Of a stretch of DNA of 28,389 nucleotides, positions 17,439-24,861 are shown one piece after another. The stretch covers positions 1 to 28,389 of the forward strand of contig JBBRPW010000006.1 in NCBI GenBank assembly GCA_038227435.1. The letters are read 5' to 3'. Numbering within the stretch: the stretch's first letter is position 1; each line of letters opens with the position of its first letter. A program made the translations under genes and the position numbers. The notes under the pieces are model-generated. The model saw nothing but the letters and a program-made list of their open reading frames with translations, had not been told where the DNA came from and did not search any database. The stretch is from JBBRNV01 sp038227435. Lineage in GTDB: Bacteria; Patescibacteriota; Minisyncoccia; Phycocordibacterales; CALRBL01.

Positions 17439-17822
17439 ATGAAGCAAAAAACTAAAAAAACTGACTCAGAACAAAAATCTGAGCCGGCTCCTTGGTGGCT
17501 CTATGCCATTCTGGGAGTCGTCATTCTTGTCAGTGGAACGTTTTCGTTCTACAGCTGGCAAGCTTTTCAAAGTCGTAGCCACAAAACGGCAACGACTCAT
17601 GTTGAGATCGCACCCACCAAAGTAAACGTAACTTCCCAACCGGAAGCGACGAATGCTGTGGTTGCGATCACAAAACCCAAACCCACCCTCACTAAGAAGT
17701 CCTACGTAATTGTCCCTGTGCGGATGGTTGCCTCAGGACAATTAGGGGCGACTGACAGCACCGACACGGGGAATAATTCCCCAAACAACAACCCGACCAA
17801 CCCAAAAAGCCAGACCCCATGA
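17439..17822 (+). CDS. Small membrane-anchored protein of the G+C-rich island
   Basis: No family recognised. From ATG 17439 the protein has 127 residues: a charged Lys-rich N-terminus (MKQKTKKTDSEQK), one transmembrane helix near residues 18-40 (WWLYAILGVVILVSGTFSFY), then a Thr/Pro/Asn-rich extracytoplasmic tail ending in NSPNNNPTNPKSQ. A TTG at 17421 in the same frame is a less likely start. The stop is TGA, not otherwise used by intact genes in this window, and it overlaps the next ATG (ATGA), so the two genes are translationally coupled. Base and codon use are clearly richer in G+C than in flanking genes, which suggests recent acquisition. Confidence 0.7.
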   Translation: MKQKTKKTDSEQKSEPAPWWLYAILGVVILVSGTFSFYSWQAFQSRSHKTATTHVEIAPTKVNVTSQPEATNAVVAITKPKPTLTKKSYVIVPVRMVASGQLGATDSTDTGNNSPNNNPTNPKSQTP

Positions 17823-19003
17823 AGAAATTTCTCTCCGCGATGCTCGTGTGCATCCTCGTCATCGTTAATTGCTTCACGACCACCTCTGCGGTGGCCGTCG
17901 AGAATAAGCAGGATTCGCTGCTCACCGCCATGGCCCTCGCAGGCCAGAAGCCAGACACCTACTACGGGAATTATTATTTCCGTAACGCCGATGGAGTTGA
18001 CCATAGTGTCAGCTTCTCGGCGGAGGTGAAAAGTGGAGTAGTTCGCTACTTCGATTTCATCGATAACGGGACTTACATTCCCATTGCGCCGGAAGATCAA
18101 TACGGATTGTACTTCCCGGATGCCCGTCCGGTAACCTGGTTCTCGTACTCATTGACTGCCTATGAAAACTGGCAATTCATCCAGTACGGATACTATTGGT
18201 CACCAAATTTTACACCCGATCAGAATGGGTTTGAGGTGGCGATGACGCCAGCAGGAGAGCTCGTCATGTTCAGTGTCCCTCTAAAGTCTCTCGGGGGTGC
18301 GACTCACGCAGTTGTTACTCACGGTAGTAGCGTGTACGAAGGCTTGCTGAGCGAAGACGGTTTGTCGCTTAACTTTTACTTCTACGCGGACCCTTACTCA
18401 GCGGATCTACCATTCGAGTTGGTGACACTGGATGCGAACAGGAATGTTATCGCGACCCTTTACACGGGATCGCTTCAAGGCATTATTGCTTTTGTGAACG
18501 GTGGTGTGAACCACCAGGTAACGAAGGTTCTATATGCAGATAATGTTCACCCCATTATCTGGCCCGATTCGTCGAATGGTTTCTCATTCTTGAAGCTTAA
18601 GAACCTACAGTTCGACGGGCTCGGGAAAATCAATCCATACGATGGAACGAAGTCGCAGGGCACTTTTTTCGCGTTCGGTGTCGGCGAATCTCAATTCGCT
18701 GATATTTACCTCATGGGAGGAAATCTGAATGCGAATGCATACCTTTTTCAGAAGGATGCGAACGGGGAGGCAGTCCTCGTTGGGGGATACTACGGAGGAG
18801 GCGGTAATTCAATTATCTCCTTCCATATCCCGCAAGGGAATGGGAATCCTCCAGTTGGGGTTCCCGTGCTCAGGCGGGAATATGCGATTGTAGTCGTGGC
18901 AGGGCAGGTGGATGCAGGAGGCTTCAATGTCCTTTGTTTCCGAAGCGATGTTATGGTGGTACGTCCACCGACATTGCTCCGGCAGATCGCCGCGAAACCT
19001 TAG
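17819..19003 (+). CDS. Secreted protein of unknown function, G+C-rich island
   Basis: A 394-residue protein with a clear Sec signal peptide (MKKFLSAMLVCILVIVNCFTTTSAVA, cleavage likely after AVA). The mature part is rich in Tyr, Phe, Gly and Asp and looks like an all-beta extracellular domain, with segments such as DTYYGNYYFRNADGVDHSVS and a later GGYYGGGGNSI stretch. I recognise no catalytic motif. It is coupled by ATGA overlap to the membrane protein upstream. By eye G+C is about half in this gene against about a third around it, with codons such as CTC, GTC, GCG and CAG. It ends in a strong terminator and lies between tRNA-Met and tRNA-Asp, a typical landing zone for foreign genes. Confidence 0.75.
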   Translation: MKKFLSAMLVCILVIVNCFTTTSAVAVENKQDSLLTAMALAGQKPDTYYGNYYFRNADGVDHSVSFSAEVKSGVVRYFDFIDNGTYIPIAPEDQYGLYFPDARPVTWFSYSLTAYENWQFIQYGYYWSPNFTPDQNGFEVAMTPAGELVMFSVPLKSLGGATHAVVTHGSSVYEGLLSEDGLSLNFYFYADPYSADLPFELVTLDANRNVIATLYTGSLQGIIAFVNGGVNHQVTKVLYADNVHPIIWPDSSNGFSFLKLKNLQFDGLGKINPYDGTKSQGTFFAFGVGESQFADIYLMGGNLNANAYLFQKDANGEAVLVGGYYGGGGNSIISFHIPQGNGNPPVGVPVLRREYAIVVVAGQVDAGGFNVLCFRSDVMVVRPPTLLRQIAAKP

Positions 19004-19069
19004 TCCGCCGAGGCTGAGCCAGTCAATTCGAAGTAATTCGGTACACTCGCCACAAGGCGAGTAATTCAG

Positions 19070-19106
19070 GCGCCGTGTATCCTTCGGGACACGGCGCTTT
19101 TTCTTT
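19070..19106 (+). terminator. Strong terminator of the G+C-rich island
   Basis: GCGCCGTGT / ACACGGCGC stem topped by TCC-TTCG-GGA (a very stable TTCG loop), followed by T5 C T5. A separate hairpin ACTCGCC-ACAA-GGCGAGT lies just upstream at 19045-19062 without a T run. Confidence 0.93.
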
Positions 19107-19112
19107 TTATGT

Positions 19113-19139
19113 TTGAAATTATTCCAAATTATGTATAAT
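19113..19139 (+). promoter_or_regulatory. Promoter of tRNA-Asp
   Basis: TATAAT at 19134-19139 with TTGAAA at 19113-19118 (15-bp spacer). It would start a transcript near 19146, leaving a leader of about 65 nt before the tRNA. The leader contains TGTTTTGGT (19152-19160), a word shared with the tRNA mimics elsewhere. Confidence 0.55.
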
Positions 19140-19212
19140 GTGCTGACACAGTGTTTTGGTGACAAAGGCACAAACCTGTAGGGGATTAGTGACATAAAAA
19201 TAAATAAAAATT

Positions 19213-19286
19213 GCGGTCGTAGCTCAACTGGTTAGAGCACTCGCCTGTCACGTGAGAGGTTGCCGGTTCAAGTCCGGTCGACCGCG
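19213..19286 (+). tRNA. tRNA-Asp (GTC)
   Basis: Acceptor GCGGTCG/CGACCGC, D arm GCTC-AACTGGTTA-GAGC, anticodon loop CTGTCAC with GTC, T arm GCCGG-TTCAAGT-CCGGT, discriminator G as required for Asp identity, no full CCA. It is the only elongator tRNA in the window without an acceptor-copy mimic upstream. Confidence 0.95.
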
Positions 19287-19524
19287 CAATATCGGACACT
19301 TTTCAAGTATTTCATTTAGTGACGCTTCACTACTATGTTTTTCCAGTTCTAACCGATCAATTTCGGGTTGAACGACAATTCCTTTATTGAAAAGGGGGTG
19401 TAACGTTGTGATCTTTTAATGAGGTTTTTCACAAACCTATATTTGACAGAACATGAGGTGTGTTGACGAATATATTTTATTGTGACATCGTTGATCTTAG
19501 TAAATGAACTTTTATATTGCGGAA

Positions 19525-19579
19525 CTTCGCCACAGCAGAAAGGGGCTTACAACCTAAGCCATTCTCTGCTGTGGCGAAG
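19525..19579. repeat. 55-nt inverted repeat abutting a response-regulator remnant
   Basis: Arms CTTCGCCACAGCAGA and TCTGCTGTGGCGAAG (15 bp, perfect), a 4x4 internal loop, then GGCTTA/TAAGCC and the loop CAACC. It ends where the coding remnant begins. It could be a small non-autonomous insertion or a break-point palindrome. The 238 nt before it (19287-19524) hold no gene that I can support. Confidence 0.85.
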
Positions 19580-19765
19580 AAACTACGAGCAGACGAACGT
19601 GGTAAAAATGTAAAAATAATTATACTAACGAACGTAACTGGCGACATGAATAGAGTATCCGAAGCTTTCGATGATAATATTTTTGAGTATATTGTTAAAA
19701 GTGACATTAAGATTGAAGACGTGGTGGCAAAAGTAAAAGAGCGTCTTGAAAAACCTTTGATATAA
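19577..19765 (+). pseudogene. 3' remnant of a response regulator receiver domain
   Basis: The reading frame encodes KKLRADERGKNVKIIILTN...IFEYIVKSD followed by a helix ending VKERLEKP. This matches the C-terminal half of a REC domain: the beta-4 strand with the switch Thr (IIILTN), the beta-5 Lys (YIVKSD) and alpha-5. The N-terminal half, with the acidic pocket and the phospho-acceptor Asp, is missing and is replaced by the 55-nt inverted repeat. The frame stays open upstream through the palindrome to a TTG at 19517, but that stretch is not REC-like. About 63 residues remain of roughly 120. It cannot be phosphorylated in the normal way, so I call it a pseudogene. It is distinct in sequence from the regulator at 1637-2086. 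Confidence 0.8.
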
Positions 19766-19809
19766 ATAAAGTGTCAAAATAACTAACAAGCTATTTAACA
19801 GTAAAGGAG

Positions 19810-19815
19810 TATGAT
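19810..19815 (+). promoter_or_regulatory. -10 box TATGAT before the 198-residue protein
   Basis: TATGAT ends 7 nt before ATG 19822. AAAGGAG at 19803-19809 just before it looks like a Shine-Dalgarno but is 12 nt from the ATG, too far to be ideal. Confidence 0.4.
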
Positions 19816-19821
19816 TATGTA

Positions 19822-20418
19822 ATGAATGATAATACACAAAATAAAAGGATTGTAATAATTGTAACAATATTAGTGCTGGTAGTTTTGATTGGATTTGGAA
19901 TCGGCTATTCTAAACATAATGAATATGGAACAACAAATAATGGGGTAGTTGAAAATGATGGCGATGAGATAAATACAGCATCACAAAACAATACTGGCTC
20001 ACAAAACCAAACTCAAACAACTAAATCTAATCCCGTTACTCCTGTGGGAATGAAAACCTATAAAAGTGCTCAATACGGATATCAGATTGCATATCCTTCA
20101 AACTGGATTACTCAAATAAATATTGTAACAGGCACAGCTGGAATCGATTTTTGTTCTCCAGAATTTTTTACAACAGGAATAACTCCTGTTCGATGTAAAG
20201 ATAATCCAAATACTACTAACCCTCGAATGGCAGAACCTGGAACACTTGCTCCAATTCAACTTCTTACTTATGGATTAGGTTCTGTAAATATTAAACCAGG
20301 TGCAGGAAGAATTATTTTAGGAAGCAATTCTCAGTACACTTTCGTACTTTATTTGGCTAATACAAAATACCAAAGTATTTTTAGCCAAATGGTTACAAGC
20401 TTTAAAATAAGTATATAA
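19822..20418 (+). CDS. Membrane-anchored protein with PsbP-like domain
   Basis: A 198-residue protein: a short charged N-terminus, one transmembrane helix at about 10-28 (VIIVTILVLVVLIGFGIGY), a long Asn/Gln/Thr/Ser-rich linker (40-75), then an extracytoplasmic domain. The domain opens with KTYKSAQYGYQIAYPSNWITQ, the YGYxxxYPSNW pattern typical of PsbP-like or similar lipoprotein domains in Patescibacteria. It holds two cysteines (near DFCSPE and VRCKDN) that may form a disulfide. Function unknown. The start is set by the leaderless -10 geometry. It is followed after 33 nt by another membrane-anchored protein with its own promoter. Confidence 0.75.
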   Translation: MNDNTQNKRIVIIVTILVLVVLIGFGIGYSKHNEYGTTNNGVVENDGDEINTASQNNTGSQNQTQTTKSNPVTPVGMKTYKSAQYGYQIAYPSNWITQINIVTGTAGIDFCSPEFFTTGITPVRCKDNPNTTNPRMAEPGTLAPIQLLTYGLGSVNIKPGAGRIILGSNSQYTFVLYLANTKYQSIFSQMVTSFKISI

Positions 20419-20436
20419 ATTGTAGAACCTATTACC

Positions 20437-20445
20437 TGCTATACT
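20437..20445 (+). promoter_or_regulatory. Extended -10 promoter (TGCTATACT) before the 225-residue protein
   Basis: TGC followed by TATACT is an extended -10 element. It ends 7 nt before ATG 20452, again giving a leaderless transcript. No -35 is needed for an extended -10. Confidence 0.6.
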
Positions 20446-20451
20446 TAGTAA

Positions 20452-21129
20452 ATGGAAAACAATCAAAATAAAAAAATTATGGGGGTAGTTGCCGGAGTTG
20501 TGGCCTTAATCCTTATTACTTCAGGAATCTTCCTTTATTCTAAAAATACTCTAAAGTCTAATCAAAACACAAATGTGCCTGCAAATGAGGAGCAGGCGTC
20601 TACTGAAAACGTAAATTCTATTTCAGGAAATGTTTTTAAGAATGCTAATTACTCACTCCCACTTCCTGCCAAAGAAGGAAATGGAATGGTCGTTCAAAAT
20701 ATTTCGATGAAAGATGGAAGGTCACAAGTGGCTGAATTTACTCTCTGTTACGTTCAAAATCCCTTGGATGGAAAATTATTACCATTAGCAATTGATCAGA
20801 AAGCTAAAACTGGAATTGTAACCGTTAATTGCCATTATGGTGCAAGTGGCAATGATGTATATCTTGTATCGTTTAAAAATCTCGATACAGACTCCATTCA
20901 GACTAGCTTCATAAATATTAGAAAGAATTCTGAGTTACAAAATAAAGATACTTCAAAAATTGCCGTAGATAGCATGATTTTAAATTCAAACGGCTTACTT
21001 CAAGTAACAGTTCTTTACGTTCCTGATTCACAAAAAAATGAAGCCATGGCTGTTAAAAATCCAACTGAAAAAATTGAATTAGTATATTCAGTTAATGATA
21101 GTGGGAAACTTGCTGAACTAGTTAAATAA
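20452..21129 (+). CDS. Membrane-anchored hypothetical protein
   Basis: No family recognised. A 225-residue protein with one transmembrane helix at about 10-29 (MGVVAGVVALILITSGIFLY), an Asn/Glu-rich linker (30-60), and an extracytoplasmic domain of alternating strands. It has two cysteines, in TLCYVQNP and TVNCHYG. It resembles its upstream neighbour in plan (N-terminal anchor, low-complexity linker, beta domain) but not clearly in sequence. The start is supported by the extended -10 box directly upstream. It probably forms a separate transcription unit before lysS. Confidence 0.75.
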   Translation: MENNQNKKIMGVVAGVVALILITSGIFLYSKNTLKSNQNTNVPANEEQASTENVNSISGNVFKNANYSLPLPAKEGNGMVVQNISMKDGRSQVAEFTLCYVQNPLDGKLLPLAIDQKAKTGIVTVNCHYGASGNDVYLVSFKNLDTDSIQTSFINIRKNSELQNKDTSKIAVDSMILNSNGLLQVTVLYVPDSQKNEAMAVKNPTEKIELVYSVNDSGKLAELVK

Positions 21130-21205
21130 ATATTTTATTTTAAGGCAAGGAGGATCTATAAAAGAGTGTGCAACCAGTACTCTAAAATGTTATAGTCCTT
21201 ATTAT

Positions 21206-22990
21206 ATGACTGAAAATAAGGAGGAACCAGGAAACCGTTTTGATTCTAAAAGATTTGGAGCGATATCAATTAATGAGCATTGGTCAGATATTGTAGCGGA
21301 CGAGGTAATTAAAAAATTTCCAGATCTCTCTATATATACATGTGCTGCGGGAATCAGCCCGTCTGGAATTGTCCATTTTGGAAACTTACGAGATGTAATG
21401 ACGGTATATGCGGTAGTTAAAGCATTAGAACGAAAGGGTAAAAAAACTCGAACGATTTTTTCATGGGATAACTTTGATCGATTTAGAAAAGTGCCTGCAG
21501 GAACACCGAAGGAATTAATTGATTATATTGGCCAACCACTTACATCAGTTCCAGATTTAATAGGTAATGAATTTTCATCGTATGCTGAAAGGTATCAAGC
21601 TGAATTTGAAAAAACCCTCGCCGGCATGGGAATTAAAACTGAATTTATTTACCAAACGAATGAATATAATTCAGGGCGATACGGAGAACGAGTAGATATT
21701 GCAATGCGTGAACGAAAAACAATTGCAAAAACATTGTACGGTTTTATGACAGATATTGGAAAATCAGAAAAAGAAATTGTTGAGGAGGACTATGTTAATT
21801 CATATTATCCTCTGTCTGTGTATTCAAAATTTAATAATACCGATGCAACCGAAATTACCTCATACGAAAATTTTATTGTTACATATACCTGTTTAAAAAC
21901 TGGAAATACCGATAGTTTTGACATTCGAGAACCTCGTAAAATTGGAGCAGACGGAAAGCCTGAATCTGCAGGTGCAAAACTTTCATGGAAATCTGATTGG
22001 CCAATGAGATGGGGAGTTGAAGGTGTTGTCTTTGAACCAGGAGGACATGATCATGCATCGCCTGGTGGAAGTTATGATGTTTCTGCAACTTTAGCTCGAG
22101 AAGTATTTAATATTGAACCACCAGTTTTTGTTGGATATCAATTTATTGGGTTACAAGGATTGAAAGAAAAAATGTCTGGTTCAAAAGGGAATGCAATTAC
22201 TCCAAAGCAGCTTTTGGAAATTTATGAGCCCGCACTTTTGAAGTGGCTTTACATGCGCTCAAATCCGCATCAAGTTTTTAATTTATCGTTCGACAGTGAA
22301 ATCATTCGCCAGTACGACGAATTCGATTCAATTATTAGAAGAATTCAAGGCAAAAGTGATGGAAGGGATCACAAAGAAGGAGCTATTAAAGCAATTATTC
22401 CTGCAACCCCCCAAGACACCACAGACATTGAAATGGCATTTCAAAAAGACGAGTCGACACATGAAAAATCAATTGAGGATGCTCGATTACACATTCAAAA
22501 CTATAACTCAACATCTTTTAGATTAATTTCTAATTTCGGACAAATTGTTAATTGGGATTTTGAAAAGATGTTATTTATATTGAATAAAAATGAAGTAGAG
22601 TACGACAACGATTTACTTAAGGAACGAATGAAGAAAGCTAAGGCTTGGCTCGAGATATATAATACTGATCAATTTATTACAGTTTTAGCTGCACAAAATA
22701 GTGAATACATTAAAACACTCGACGATGAAACAGTTGGATATGTAAAAAGAGTTGTTGAGTATTTACAAAAACAAGAAGATGCAGAGATTAACATCGAAGA
22801 ACTTGAAGTTGAACTCTATGCAATTCCACGAAAAGACGAATTCGATCAGAAACAAAAGGCTCACGCTCAACGAGCATTTTTTAAGCACGTCTATCATTTA
22901 TTAATTGGAAAGGATACTGGTCCACGCCTCGCTACATTTATGTGGGCAATCGGAAAAGAAAAGGTGATTGGATTATTGGATTTAAAATAA
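21206..22990 (+). CDS. lysS: Class I lysyl-tRNA synthetase
   Basis: Charges tRNA-Lys with lysine. This is the class I (archaeal/spirochaetal-type) enzyme, not the common class II LysS. It has 594 residues. The Rossmann signature is GISPSGIVHFGNLRD (49-63), where HFGN takes the place of HIGH, and the second signature KMSGSKG lies at 322-328, the class I LysRS form of KMSKS. The FSWDNFDRFRKVP segment (near 85-97) and the helical C-terminal anticodon-binding region fit the family. The start ATG 21206 follows a TATAGT box at 21191-21196. The next gene, a phosphomannomutase-like protein, starts 4 nt after the stop, so the two are probably co-translated. Confidence 0.95.
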   Translation: MTENKEEPGNRFDSKRFGAISINEHWSDIVADEVIKKFPDLSIYTCAAGISPSGIVHFGNLRDVMTVYAVVKALERKGKKTRTIFSWDNFDRFRKVPAGTPKELIDYIGQPLTSVPDLIGNEFSSYAERYQAEFEKTLAGMGIKTEFIYQTNEYNSGRYGERVDIAMRERKTIAKTLYGFMTDIGKSEKEIVEEDYVNSYYPLSVYSKFNNTDATEITSYENFIVTYTCLKTGNTDSFDIREPRKIGADGKPESAGAKLSWKSDWPMRWGVEGVVFEPGGHDHASPGGSYDVSATLAREVFNIEPPVFVGYQFIGLQGLKEKMSGSKGNAITPKQLLEIYEPALLKWLYMRSNPHQVFNLSFDSEIIRQYDEFDSIIRRIQGKSDGRDHKEGAIKAIIPATPQDTTDIEMAFQKDESTHEKSIEDARLHIQNYNSTSFRLISNFGQIVNWDFEKMLFILNKNEVEYDNDLLKERMKKAKAWLEIYNTDQFITVLAAQNSEYIKTLDDETVGYVKRVVEYLQKQEDAEINIEELEVELYAIPRKDEFDQKQKAHAQRAFFKHVYHLLIGKDTGPRLATFMWAIGKEKVIGLLDLK

Positions 22991-22994
22991 TTGT

Positions 22995-23789
22995 ATGCCG
23001 TTTACAAAAAAAATCGCTGCATTTGACCTCGACGGAACATTAGCAGAAAGTAAAATTCCATTGAAGCAGGATATGGCAGAGGTATTAGCAATACTTTCTC
23101 ACATTACAAAAATTGCTGTAATAGGTGGTGGGTCATTTGAACAATTCAAAAAGCAATTAATAGAACCACTTAACGAATTCGATCAAAAATTAAATTTAAA
23201 TTTCAACTTTTTAAATTTATTAATTCTTCCAACTACAGGGAGTCAGCGTTACGAATATAATGAATTAACAAAAGGTTGGACACTTACAGATAAAAAAGCT
23301 TTTTCTGATGAAATAAAAACAAAGGTCTTGATGGCATTAAATGAAATTTTAAATGACGAAAAATTAAGAGTTGAATTTAATATACCAACAATTTCAGATA
23401 GATTTGGTGAGGTGGTTGAAGAAAGGGGTACTCAAATTACTCTCTCTGCACTTGGTCAACAAGCACCACTTCAAAATAAAGAAAACTGGGATCAAGATAA
23501 AACAAAGCGTCAAAAAATAAAAGCCTACCTTGAGCCGCTATTACCTGAGGTCGATATCAATATCGCAGGACTAACATCGGTGGATATTTTACCAAAAGGT
23601 TTTAACAAAGCACTGGGCTTAACATTGTTACTAGACAAGCTTGGATTAACAAAAGATGATATGGAATTTACCGGAGACTCAGTTTTTCCAGGTGGAAATG
23701 ATTACTCACCACTAGAAGCCGGCATCAAAACTAATACGATTAAAAATCCAGCTGAAACAATTGCACTCATTAAAGAGTGGATAAGTTAA
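22995..23789 (+). CDS. HAD-IIB phosphatase, phosphomannomutase-like
   Basis: A 264-residue HAD-superfamily protein. Motif I is FDLDGTLAES with nucleophile D11 and D13, and the motif III Lys is K201 or nearby (ILPKGFNK). Motif IV is FTGDSVFPGGNDYSP with D228 and D236. The cap segment and the string ITLSALGQQAP...NWDQDKTKR resemble the eukaryotic-type phosphomannomutase family (PMM, mannose-6-P to mannose-1-P). PMM activity is likely but a general sugar-phosphatase role is possible. Only 4 nt separate it from lysS; there is no clear functional link. No Shine-Dalgarno is visible. Confidence 0.85.
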   Translation: MPFTKKIAAFDLDGTLAESKIPLKQDMAEVLAILSHITKIAVIGGGSFEQFKKQLIEPLNEFDQKLNLNFNFLNLLILPTTGSQRYEYNELTKGWTLTDKKAFSDEIKTKVLMALNEILNDEKLRVEFNIPTISDRFGEVVEERGTQITLSALGQQAPLQNKENWDQDKTKRQKIKAYLEPLLPEVDINIAGLTSVDILPKGFNKALGLTLLLDKLGLTKDDMEFTGDSVFPGGNDYSPLEAGIKTNTIKNPAETIALIKEWIS

Positions 23790-23825
23790 GTAAAAGTGGA
23801 GGAGTTTACAAAAATTTAAAAAGAG

Positions 23826-23831
23826 TATACT
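23826..23831 (+). promoter_or_regulatory. -10 box TATACT before the VOC protein
   Basis: TATACT ends 7 nt before ATG 23838, with a possible -35 TTTACA at 23805-23810 (15-bp spacer). A leaderless start is predicted. Confidence 0.55.
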
Positions 23832-23837
23832 TCAAAT

Positions 23838-24200
23838 ATGATTAAAAAAATTGCATTTACAATATACGCCATTACAGATATGAAAGCCTCACGCGCTTTC
23901 TATGAAGGAGCTTTAGGATTAGTACCGAGCGCAGAATTTGCCGGAAGTGAAAATTGGGTCGAATATAATTTAGGAGAGGGAACTTTTGCAATCGGTTGTT
24001 CGCCCGATTGGAAGCCTTCACAAGACGGCGCCGTGGTAGCGTTTGAAGTTGATAATTTTGATGAATTTATCAAAACACTAAAAGAAAAAAAAATTGTATT
24101 TAAATTAGAACCTCAAGATTATCCAACTTGTAAAATGGCCGTAGTAAAAGATCCAGATTTAAATAATGTATTAATTCATAAGATTAAGCCAAAAGCATAA
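23838..24200 (+). CDS. VOC-family (glyoxalase/bleomycin-resistance fold) protein
   Basis: A 120-residue protein with two beta-alpha-beta-beta-beta modules. The first opens with IAFTIYAITDMKASRAFYEGALGL, the usual VOC start, and the second with AVVAFEVDNFDEFIKTLKEK, ending in VVKDPDLNNVLIHK where the family has KDPDGN. Potential metal ligands cannot be assigned with certainty: the first-strand His seen in glyoxalase I is replaced here by Thr or Tyr, and the final Glu of typical members is His or Lys. The substrate is therefore unknown. It converges with the doxX gene across a palindromic terminator. Confidence 0.88.
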   Translation: MIKKIAFTIYAITDMKASRAFYEGALGLVPSAEFAGSENWVEYNLGEGTFAIGCSPDWKPSQDGAVVAFEVDNFDEFIKTLKEKKIVFKLEPQDYPTCKMAVVKDPDLNNVLIHKIKPKA

Positions 24201-24222
24201 AAAGAGGAGATTGATTGTAAAT

Positions 24223-24252
24223 AATAAAACCCCTCGATCGAGGGGTTTTATT
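24223..24252. terminator. Bidirectional terminator between convergent genes
   Basis: A 30-bp perfect palindrome with arms AATAAAACCCCTCGA and TCGAGGGGTTTTATT. Each strand has a G+C-rich stem followed by a T-rich tract, so it can end both the VOC transcript (+) and the doxX transcript (-). Confidence 0.95.
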
Positions 24253-24271
24253 CTGTCTAAATTTTTGTTTA

Positions 24272-24748
24272 TTAGATTCGAGGTTCAATAGGACGTTCCG
24301 GTCGATTCATTTTATTCCGCATTTCATGCATCCCACCCTCAGTAGCGCGCTCAACAGAAAATCTTCCAGCTCCTTCAAACATTAGTGATAAGGATGCAGC
24401 GAGAAGAATTAATTCAAATTCATACCCCCCAACTAATCCTTTTGAAAGTTTGAGACTAAATATCGCGACTATCATTGTAATAGATAAAGCGAAAGCAAAT
24501 TCACGTACAAAGATTCCTAGAATTAGAGCGATTCCTCCAATTGTTTCAACTAATGATACGATCCAAGCAAATAAAAGTGGAAGGGGAATCCCGACTGATT
24601 TAAAGAAGAAAGCAACTCCTCCTGGTTCATATCCAACCCCTCCTTGAAACTTAAGTACGCCGTGTGCAAGAAAGATAACTCCGAGTGCAATTCGTAAAAT
24701 GAGCCTTGATACGTCAGGTCTGTGTCCAAAAAGAGATTTGATAAACAT
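24272..24748 (-). CDS. DoxX-family membrane protein
   Basis: The only clear protein gene on the minus strand: 158 residues with four hydrophobic segments. The signature LILRIALGVIFLAHGVLKF near residues 16-34 and the later GIPLPLLFAWIVSLVETIGGIALILG are typical of DoxX/DoxD-like proteins. Members are linked to redox or thiosulfate metabolism in some bacteria, but most are uncharacterised. The C-terminal tail (MHEMRNKMNRPERPIEPRI) is polar and basic. The start codon's upstream region on the minus strand is A+T-rich, without a convincing -10 at the leaderless distance. Confidence 0.88.
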   Translation of the reverse strand: MFIKSLFGHRPDVSRLILRIALGVIFLAHGVLKFQGGVGYEPGGVAFFFKSVGIPLPLLFAWIVSLVETIGGIALILGIFVREFAFALSITMIVAIFSLKLSKGLVGGYEFELILLAASLSLMFEGAGRFSVERATEGGMHEMRNKMNRPERPIEPRI

Positions 24749-24848
24749 GTTGTTGCTTTATTTAATATTAAGTAAGTAGGCACATTATACAATAGATTTG
24801 GACCAGAAAACAGCACATTAAAATCTGTTTCGAACCGGAGTTTAATAG

Positions 24849-24854
24849 TATAAT
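24849..24854 (+). promoter_or_regulatory. -10 box TATAAT overlapping the upstream ATG of the slipin gene
   Basis: TATAAT overlaps the ATG at 24853-24855, so that codon cannot be in a transcript made from this promoter. The next in-frame ATG at 24862 lies 8 nt after the box and fits a leaderless start. Confidence 0.6.
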
Positions 24855-24861
24855 GTTTTTC

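Noticed and set aside
19803..19824. A Shine-Dalgarno (AAAGGAG) with a tiny ATG-TAA start-stop ORF coupled to ATG 19822
   Set aside because: ATG 19822 sits at the same 7-nt distance from a -10 box (TATGAT) as seven other genes, so a leaderless start explains it better; the ATG-TAA would lie inside or next to the promoter.
24853..24861. ATG 24853 as the slipin start
   Set aside because: The codon overlaps the TATAAT box; ATG 24862 in the same frame fits the promoter.
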